Notes under the pieces: generated by a model
Seen by the model: the letters and a program-made list of their open reading frames with translations, nothing else
Databases searched by the model: none
What the model was told of the DNA's origin: nothing
Origin: Hippophae tibetana
Lineage: Eukaryota > Streptophyta > Magnoliopsida > Rosales > Elaeagnaceae
Assembly: GCA_037013495.1 (NCBI GenBank)
Contig: CM072801.1
Span: 88,087,816 to 88,151,815, forward strand
Length of the DNA: 64,000 bases
Reading direction: 5' to 3'
Shown: in pieces, positions 51,809 through 61,612 of the stretch
Position numbering within the stretch: position 1 is the first letter of the stretch
Layout: every line of letters begins with the position of its first letter
Program-made: the position numbers and the translations under genes

Positions 51809-53768
51809 TATAACAATTTACATTTTCAACGCCAATTGTTAACTTCATTTTGTTTTGAAATTGTGAACTCCAGAAACTTTCTTTCTTTTTTGAAAAACAT
51901 AGATAGGTTGACCACAAATATGAAATAACGAGAAACAATACCGTGAAAGTAAGGAAAGCTACGAAATGAAATCCAAATAGGAAAAATATGAATACAAAAT
52001 TGAAAGAAAACACTGCATTTGAAGGACATAATTTAATTCTTTTTTCTGATTTCAAACTTAAGAAAGAAGAAAACAAATAAAGGACAAATTTTTATAAATC
52101 TAAAATTCAAACAATAGATAAATAAAGATAGATACACCATTTTTAACAACTAAGGCTATTATACAATCAAAGCAAATCCTTTTGGAGGACAACATATGTA
52201 CCTAGGAACTCAAAGAATAAGAAAGGTTGAATTGCCTAAAACATGGTCAAGATGATAGAATTGGAATCCGAAAGAACAAGAATAGAAAACAAGGTAATAG
52301 GGTGCGACCAGATTTTAAGACGTCTATAAGTAGTGTAAACGATGGAATCTTTGTTAAAATATGAGAATAGAAAAATACTCCTATAGTGTGTTTTTTATGT
52401 AAGGAAACATATTTCGATTTGATATATTATAATAGTCGTTTCGATGTACGAGTCAAAAGTTATAACAATTTACAGTTTCAACCCCAATTGATAAGTTTTT
52501 TTTGTTTTGAAATTGTGAACTGCAGAAACTTTCTTTCTTTTTTCAAAAGCATAGATAGGTTGAACACAAAAATGAAATAACGTGAAAAAAATTCGGTGAA
52601 ACGAAGGAATGCTACGAAATGAAATCCAAATAGGAAAAGAATGACAACAAAATTGAAAGAAAATACTCGACTTGAAGGACACAATTTAATTCTTTTTCTG
52701 ATTTCTAACTTAAGAAAGAAGAAAACTATCAAAGGACAAATTTTTATAAATATAAAATTCAAACAATAGATAAATAGAGATAGATAAACCATTTTCAACA
52801 ACGAAGGCTATGATTCCAAACAATGCAAATCCTTTTCGTGGACAACAGATGTACCTAGGAACACAAAGAATAAGAAAGTTGAATTGCTTAAAACATGGTT
52901 AAGATGAAAGAATTGGAATCCGAAAGAACAAGAATAGAAAAACAAAGTAATAGGGTGCGACGAGATTTTAGGACGTCTATAAGTAGTGTAAACGATGGAA
53001 TCTTTGTTAAAATATGAGAATAGAAAAACTACTCTTATAGTGTGTTTTTTATGTAAGGAAACATATTTCGATTTGATATATTATAATAGTCGTTTCGATG
53101 TACGAGTCAAAAGTTATAACAATTTACAGTTTCAACCCCAATTGATAACTTCTTTTTGTTTTGAAATTGTGAACTGCAGAAAATATCTTTCTTTTTTCAA
53201 AAGCATAGATAGGTTGAACACAAAAATGAAATAAGGAGAAAAAATACCGTGAAAGTAAGGAAAGCTACGAAATGAAATCCAAATAGGAAAAATATGACAT
53301 CAAAATTGAAGGATAACACTCGACTTGAAGGACACAATTTAATTCTTTTTTCTGATTTCTGGCTTAAGAAAGAAGAAAACTATCAAGGGACAAATTTTTA
53401 TAAATCGAAAATTCAAACAATAGATAAATAAAGATAGATACACCATTTTTAACAACTAAGGCTATTATACCAATCAAAGCAAATCCTTTTGGATGTCAAC
53501 ATATGTACCTAGGAACTCAAAGAATAGGAAAGGTTGAATTGCTTAAAACATGGTTAAGATGATAGAATTTGAATCCGAAAGAACAAGAATAGAAAACAAG
53601 GTAATAGGGTGCGACTAGATTTTAAGACGTCTATAAGTAGTGTAAACGATGGAATCTGGGTTAAAATATGAGCATAGAAAAACTACTCCTATAGTGTGTT
53701 TTTTATATATGGAAACATATTTCGATTTGATATACTATAATAGTCGTTTCGATATACGAGTCAAATGT
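51809..53768 (+). repeat. 1960-bp HOR copy 1 (P-Q-R)
   Basis: Subunits start at 51809 (P, 652 bp), 52461 (Q, 654 bp) and 53115 (R, 654 bp). P has attttcaacgccaattgtt, gaccacaaatatg and cactgcatttgaagg. Q has gataagttttttttg and aaattcggtgaaac. R has gacatcaaaattga with gataacactcg and ggcttaag. The unit is repeated at exactly 1960 bp. Confidence 0.9.
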
Positions 53769-55728
53769 TATAACAATTTACATTTTCAACGCCAATTGTT
53801 AACTTCTTTTTGTTTTGAAATTTTGAACTCCAGAAACTTTCTTTCTTTTTTGAAAAACATAGATAGGTTGACCACAAATATGAAATAACGAGAAACAATA
53901 CCATGAAAGTAAGGAAAGCTACGAAATGAAATCCAAATATGAAAAATATGAATACAAAATTGAAAGAAAACACTGCATTTGAAGGACATAATTTAATTCT
54001 TTTTTCTGATTTCAAACTTAAGAAAGAAGAAAACAAATAAAGGACAAATTTTTATAAATCTAAAATTCAAACAATAGATAAATAAAGATAGATACACCAT
54101 TTTTAACAACTAAGGCTATTATACAATCAAAGCAAATCCTTTTGGAGGACAACATATGTACCTAGGAACTCAAAGAATAAGAAAGGTTGAATTGCTTAAA
54201 ACATGGTCAAGATGATAGAATTGGAATCCGAAAGAACAAGAATAGAAAACAAGGTAATAGGGTGCGACCAGATTTTAAGACGTCTATAAGTAGTGTAAAC
54301 GATGGAATCTTTGTTAAAATATGAGAATAGAAAAATACTCCTATAGTGTGTTTTTTATGTAAGGAAACATATTTCGATTTGATATATTATAATAGTCGTT
54401 TCGATGTACGAGTCAAAAGTTATAACAATTTACAGTTTCAACCCCAATTGATAAGTTTTTTTTGTTTTGAAATTGTGAACTGCAGAAACTTTCTTTCTTT
54501 TTTCAAAAGCATAGATAGGTTGAACACAAAAATGAAATAACGTGAAAAAAATTCGGTGAAACGAAGGAATGCTACGAAATGAAATCCAAATAGGAAAAGA
54601 ATGACAACAAAATTGAAAGAAAACACTCGACTTGAAGGACACAATTTAATTCTTTTTCTGATTTCTAACTTAAGAAAGAAGAAAACTATCAAAGGACAAA
54701 TTTTTATAAATATAAAATTCAAACAATAGATAAATAGAGATAGATAAACCATTTTCAACAACGAAGGCTATGATTCCAAACAATGCAAATCCTTTTCGCG
54801 GACAACAGATGTACCTAGGAACACAAAGAATAAGAAAGTTGAATTGCTTAAAACATGGTTAAGATGAAAGAATTGGAATCTGAAAGAACAAGAATAGAAA
54901 AACAAAGTAATAGGGTGCGACTAGATTTTAGGACGTCTATAAGTAGTGTAAACGATGGAATCTTTGTTAAAATATGAGAATAGAAAAACTACTCTTATAG
55001 TGTGTTTTTTATGTAAGGAAACATATTTCGATTTGATATATTATAATAGTCGTTTCGATGTACGAGTCAAAAGTTATAACAATTTACATTTTCAACCCCA
55101 ATTGATAACTTCTTTTTGTTTTGAAATTGTGAACTGCAGAAAAATTCTTTCTTTTTTCAAAAGCATAGATAGGTTGAACACAAAAATGAAATAACGAGAA
55201 AAAATACCGTGAAAGTAAGGAAAGCTATGAAATGAAATCCAAATAGGAAAAATATGACATCAAAATTGAAAGATAACACTCGACTTGAAGGACACAATTT
55301 AATTCTTTTTTCTGATTTTTGGCTTAAGAAAGAAGAAAACTATCAAGGGACAAATTTTTATAAATCTAAAATTCAAACAATAGATAAATAAAGATTGATA
55401 CACCATTTTTAACAACTAAGGCTATTATACCAATCAAAGCAAATCCTTTTGGATGACAACATATGTACCTAGGAACTCAAAGAATAGGAAAGGTTGAATT
55501 GCTTAAAACATGGTTAATATGATAGAATTTGAATCCGAAAGAACAAGAATAGAAAACAAGGTAATAGGGTGCGACCAGATTTTAAGACGTATATAAGTAG
55601 TATAAACGATGAAATCTGGGTTAAAATATGAGCATAGAAAAACTACTCCTATAGTGTGTTTTTTATATATGGAAACATATTTCGATTTGATATACTATAA
55701 TAGTCGTTTCGATATACGAGTCAAATGT
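53769..55728 (+). repeat. 1960-bp HOR copy 2 (P-Q-R)
   Basis: Subunits start at 53769, 54421 and 55075. Differences from copy 1 are few, for example gaaattttgaactcc against gaaattgtgaactcc near 53820, and ttacatttt against ttacagttt at the R marker near 55088. Confidence 0.9.
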
Positions 55729-57689
55729 TATAACAATTTACATTTTCAACGCCAATTGTTAACTTCATTTTGTTTTGAAATTGTGAACTCCAGAAACTTT
55801 CTTTCTTTTTTGAAAAACATAGATAGGTTGACCACAAATATGAAATAACGAGAAACAATACCGTGAAAGTAAGGAAAGCTACGAAATGAAATCCAAATAG
55901 GAAAAATATGAATACAAAATTGAAAGAAAACACTGCATTTGAAGGACATAATTTAATTCTTTTTTCTGATTTCAAACTTAAGAAAGAAGAAAACAAATAA
56001 AGGACAAATTTTTATAAATCTAAAATTCAAACAATAGATAAATAAAGATAGATACACCATTTTTAACAACTAAGGCTATTATACAATCAAAGCAAATCCT
56101 TTTGGAGGACAACATATGTACCTAGGAACTCAAAGAATAAGAAAGGTTGAATTGCTTAAAACATGGTTAAGATGATAGAATTGGAATCCGAAAGAACAAG
56201 AATAGAAAACAAGGTAACAGGGTGCGACCAGATTTTAAGACGTCTATAAGTAGTGTAAACGATGGAATCTTTGTTAAAATATGAGAATAGAAAAAATACT
56301 CATATAGTGTGTTTTTTATGTAAGGAAACATATTTCGATTTGATATATTATAATAGTCGTTTCGATATACGAGTCAAAAGTTATAACAATTTACAGTTTC
56401 AACCCCAATTGATAAGTTTTTTTTGTTTTGAAATTGTGAACTGCAGAAACTTTCTTTCTTTTTTCAAAAGCATAGATAGGTTGAACACAAAAATGAAATA
56501 ACGTGAAAAAAATTCGGTGAAACAAAGGAATGCTACGAAATGAAATCCAAATAGGAAAAGAATGAGAACAAAATTGAAAGAAAACACTCGACGTGAAGGA
56601 CACAATTTAATTCTTTTTCTGATTTCTAACTTAAGAAAGAAGAAAACTATCAAAGGACAAATTTTTATAAATATAAAATTCAAACAATAGATAAATAGAG
56701 ATAGATAAACCATTTTCAACAACGAAGGCTATGATTCCAAACAATGCAAATCCTTTTCGCAGACAACAGATGTACCTAGGAACACAAAGTATAAGAAAGT
56801 TGAATTTCTTAAAACATGGTTAAGATGAAAGAATTGGAATCCGAAAGAACAAGAATAGAAAAACAAAGTAATAGGGTGCGACCAGATTTTAGGACGTCTA
56901 TAAGTAGTGTAAACGATGGAATCTTTGTTAAAATATGAGAATAGAAAAACTACTCTTATAGTGTGTTTTTTATGTAAGGAAACATATTTCGATTTGATAT
57001 ATTATAATAGTCGTTTCGATGTACGAGTCAAAAGTTATAACAATTTACAGTTTCAACCTCAATTGATAACTTCTTTTTGTTTTGAAATTGTGAACTGTAG
57101 AAAATTTCTTTCTTTTTTCAAAAGCATAGATAGAGTGAACACAAAAATGAAATAAGGAGAAAAAATACCGTGAAAGTAAGGAAAGCTACGAAATGAAATC
57201 CAAATAGGAAAAATATGACATCAAAATTAAAAGATAACACTCGACTTGAAGGACACAATTTAATTCTTTTTTCTGATTTCTGGCTTAAGAAAGAAGAAAA
57301 CTATCAAGGGACAAATATTTATAAATCGAAAATTCAAACAATAGATAAATAAAGATAGATACACCATTTTCAACAACCAAGGCTATGATAACAAACAATG
57401 CAAATCCTTTTGGAGGACAACATATGTACCTAGGAACTCAAAGAATAAGAAAGGTTTAATTGCTTAAAACATGGTTAAGATGATAGAATTGGAATCCGAA
57501 AGAACAAGAATAGAAAACAAGGTAATAGGGTGCGACCAAATTTTAAGACGTCTATAAGTAGTGTAAACGATGGAATCTTTGTTAAAATATGAGAATAGAA
57601 AAACTACTCTTATAGTGTGTTTTTTATGTAAGGAAACATATTTCGATTTGATATATTATAATAGTCATTTCGATATACGAGTTAAAGGT
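55729..57689 (+). repeat. 1961-bp HOR copy 3 (P-Q-R)
   Basis: Subunits start at 55729, 56382 and 57036. This copy carries its own variants (gagaacaaaattg and cgacgtgaagg in Q; caacctcaattg and agatagagtgaac in R). All recur in the later P-Q-R set at 59652-61612, exactly 3923 bp downstream. Confidence 0.9.
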
Positions 57690-59651
57690 TATAACAATTT
57701 ACAGTTTAAATCCCAATTGATAACTTCTTTTTGTTTTGAAATTGTGAACTGCAGAAACTTTCTTTCTTTTTTCAAAAGCATAGATAGTTTCAACACAAAA
57801 ATGAAATAACGTGAAAAAAATTCGGTGAAACTAAGGAATGCTCCGAAATGAAATCCAAATAGGAAAAGAATGACAACAAAATTGAAAGAAAACACTCGAC
57901 TTGAAGGACACAATTTCATTCTTTTTTCCGATTTCTAACTTAAGAAAGAAGAAAACAATCAAAGGACAAATTTTTATAAATTTAACATTCAAACAATAGA
58001 TAAATAAAGATAGATACACCATTTTCAACAACCTAGGCTATGATAACAAACAATGCAAATCCTTTTGGAGGACAACATATGTACCTAGGAACTCAAAGAA
58101 TAGGAAAGGTTGAATTGCTTAAAACATGGTTAAGATGATAGAATTTGAATCCGAAAGAACAAGAATAGAAAACAAGGTAATAGGGTGCAACCATATTTTA
58201 AGACGTCTATAAGTAGTGTAAACGATGGAATCTGGGTTAAAATATGAGCATAGAAAAACTACTCCTATAGTGTGTTTTTTATATATGGAAACATATTTCG
58301 ATTTGATATACTATAATAGTCGTTTCGATATACGAGTCAAATGTTATAACAATTTACATTTTCAACGCCAATTGTTAACTTCTTTTTGTTTTGAAATTGT
58401 GAACTCCAGAAACTTTCTTTCTTTTTTGACAAACATAGATAGGTTGACCACAAATATGAAATATCGAGAAACAATACCGTGAAAGTAAGGAAAGCTACGA
58501 AATGAAATCCAAATAGGAAAAATATGAATACAAAATTGAAAGAAAACACTGCATTTGAAGGACATAATTTAATTCTTTTTTCTGATTTCAAACTTAAGAA
58601 AGAAGAAAACAAATAAAGGACAAATTTTTATAAATCTAAAATTCAAACAATAGATAAATAAAGATAGATACACCATTTTTAACAACTAAGGCTATTATAC
58701 AATCAAAGCAAATCCTTTTGGAGGACAACATATGTACCTAGGAACTCAAAGAATAAGAAAGGTTGAATTGCTTAAAACATGGTTAAGATGATAGAATTGG
58801 AATCCGAAAGAACAAGAATAGAAAACAAGGTAATAGGGTGCGACCAGATTTTAAGACGTCTATAAGTAGTGTAAACGATGGAATCTTTGTTAAAATATGA
58901 GAATAGAAAAACTACTCTTATAGTGTGTTTTTTATGTAAGGAAACATATTTCGATTTGATATATTATAATAGTCGTTTCGATGTACGAGTCAAAAGTTAT
59001 AACAATTTACAGTTTCAACCCCAATTGATAACTTCTTTTTGTTTTGAAATTGTGAACTGTAGAAAATTTCTTTCTTTTTTCAATAGCATAGATAGGTTGA
59101 ACACAAAAATGAAATAACGAGAAAATATACCGTGAAAGTAAGGAAAGCTACGAAATGAAATCCAAATAGGAAAAATATGACATCAAAATTGAAAGATAAC
59201 ACTCGACTTGAAGGACACAATTTAATTCTTTTTTCTGATTTCTGGCTTAAGAAAGAAGAAAACTATCAAGGGACAAATTTTTATAAATATAAAATTCAAA
59301 CAATAGATAAATAAAGATAGATACACCATTTTTAACAACTAATGCTATTATACCAATCAAAGCAAATCCTTTTAGATGACAACATATGTACCTAGGAACT
59401 CAAAGAATAGGAAAGGTTGAATTGCTTAAAACATGGTTAAGATGATAGAATTTGAATCCGAAAGAACAAGAATAGAAAACAAGGTAATAGGGTGCGACCA
59501 GATTTTAAGACGTCTATAAGTAGTGTAAACGATGGAATCTGGGTTAAAATATGAGCATAGAAAAACTACTCCTATAGTGTGTTTTTTATATATGGAAACA
59601 TATTTCGATTTGATATACTATAATAGTCGTTTCGATATACGAGTCAAATGT
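57690..59651 (+). repeat. Interrupted HOR: S, P, R (Q missing)
   Basis: Units start at 57690 (S, a Q-like unit with the odd marker tttaaatccc and gaatgctccg), 58345 (P) and 58998 (R). The P unit passes directly to R; Q is absent. Between about 58855 and 58915 the sequence changes from the P tail (aacaaggtaatagg, ttttaagacg) to the Q tail (actactcttatag), which places the unequal crossover that removed one monomer. Confidence 0.85.
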
Positions 59652-61612
59652 TATAACAATTTACATTTTCAACGCCAATTGTTAACTTCTTTTTGTTTTG
59701 AAATTGTGAACTCCAAAAACTTTCTTTCTTTTTTGAAAAACATAGATAGGTTGACCACAAATATGAAATAACGAGAAACAATACCGTGAAAGTAAGGAAA
59801 GCTACGAAATGAAATCCAAATAGGAAAAATATGAATACAAAATTGAAAGAAAACACTACATTTGAAGGACATAATTTAATTCTTTTTTCGGATTTCAAAC
59901 TTAAGAAAGAAGAAAACAAATAAAGGACAAATTTTTATAAATCTAAAATTCAAACAATAGATAAATAAAGATAGATACACCATTTTTAACAACTAAGGCT
60001 ATTATACAATCAAAGCAAATCCTTTTGGAGGACAACATATGTACCTAGGAACTTAAAGAATAAGAAAGGTTGAATTGCTTAAAACATGGTTAAGATGATA
60101 GAATTGGAATCCGAAAGAACAAGAATAGAAAACAAGGTAATAGGGTGCGACCAGATTTTAAGACGTCTATAAGTAGTGTAAACGATGGAATCTTTGTTAG
60201 AATATGAGAATAGAAAAAATACTCCTATAGTGTGTTTTTTATGTAAGGAAACATATTTCGATTTGATATATTATAATAGTCGTTTCGATATACGAGTCAA
60301 AAGTTATAACAATTTACAGTTTCAACCCCAATTGATAAGTTTTTTTTGTTTTGAAATTGTGAACTGCAGAAACTTTCTTTCTTTTTTCAAAAGCATAGAT
60401 AGGTTGAAAACAAAAATGAAATAACGTGAAAAAAATTCGGTGAAACAAAGGAATGCTACGAAATGAAATCCAAATAGGAAAAGAATGAGAACAAAATTGA
60501 AAGAAAACACTCGACGTGAAGGACACAATTTAATTCTTTTTCTGATTTCTAACTTAAGAAAGAAGAAAACTATCAAAGGACAAATTTTTATAAATATAAA
60601 ATTCAAACAATAGATAAATAGAGATAGATAAACCATTTTCAACAACGAAGGCTATGATTCCAAACAATGCAAATCCTTTTCGCAGACAACAGATGTACCT
60701 AGGAACACAAAGTATAAGAAAGTTGAATTTCTTAAAACATGGTTAAGATGAAAGAATTGGAATCCGAAAGAACAAGAATAGAAAAACAAAGTAATAGGGT
60801 GCGACCAGATTTTAGGACGTCTATAAGTAGTGTAAACGATGGAATCTTTGTTAAAATATGAGAATAGAAAAACTACTCTTATAGTGTGTTTTTTATGTAA
60901 GGAAACATATTTCGATTTGATATATTATAATAGTCGTTTCGATGTACGAGTCAAAAGTTATAACAATTTACAGTTTCAACCTCAATTGATAACTTCTTTT
61001 TGTTTTGAAATTGTGAACTGTAGAAAATTTCTTTCTTTTTTCAAAAGCATAGATAGAGTGAACACAAAAATGAAATAAGGAGAAAAAATACCGTGAAAGT
61101 AAGGAAAGCTACGAAATGAAATCCAATTAGGAAAAATATGACATCAAAATTAAAAGATAACACTCGACTTGAAGGACACAATTTAATTCTTTTTTCTGAT
61201 TTCTGGCTTAAGAAAGAAGAAAACTATCAAGGGACAAATATTTATAAATCGAAAATTCAAACAATAGATAAATAAAGATAGATACACCATTTTCAACAAC
61301 CAAGGCTATGATAACAAACAATGCAAATCCTTTTGGAGGACAACATATGTACCTAGGAACTCAAAGAATAAGAAAGGTTTAATTGCTTAAAACATGGTTA
61401 AGATGATAGAATTGGAATCCGAAAGAACAAGAATAGAAAACAAGGTAATAGGGTGCAACCAGATTTTAGGACGTCTATATGTAGTGTAAACGATGGAATC
61501 TGGGTTAAAATATGAGAATAGAAAAACTAGTCCTATAGTGTGTATTTTATGCATGAAAACATATTTCGATTTGATATATTATAATAGTCGTTTCGATATA
61601 CGTGTCAAAAGT
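59652..61612 (+). repeat. HOR copy (P-Q-R) matching 55729-57689 at 3923 bp
   Basis: Subunits start at 59652, 60305 and 60959. They share the private variants of copy 3 (gagaacaaaattg, cgacgtgaagg, cgcagacaacag, acaaagtataagaaag, caacctcaattg, agatagagtgaac). Identity continues to about 61455, where gaatctttg-type sequence changes to gaatctggg. The whole block therefore derives from copy 3 or the reverse. Confidence 0.88.

Noticed and set aside
51729..52076. 115-codon minus-strand frame in the first P unit
   Set aside because: The same region in the other P units is open for only 91 codons. The extension depends on one or two substitutions and has no recognisable similarity to a protein.
52478..52801. 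Longest minus-strand frame (107 codons, also at 54438, 56399 and 60322)
   Set aside because: It exists only in Q-type units because one t is missing in a tttttctgattt tract, which joins two frames that are separate in other monomers. Its hydrophobic look is a property of reading the a-rich strand backwards.
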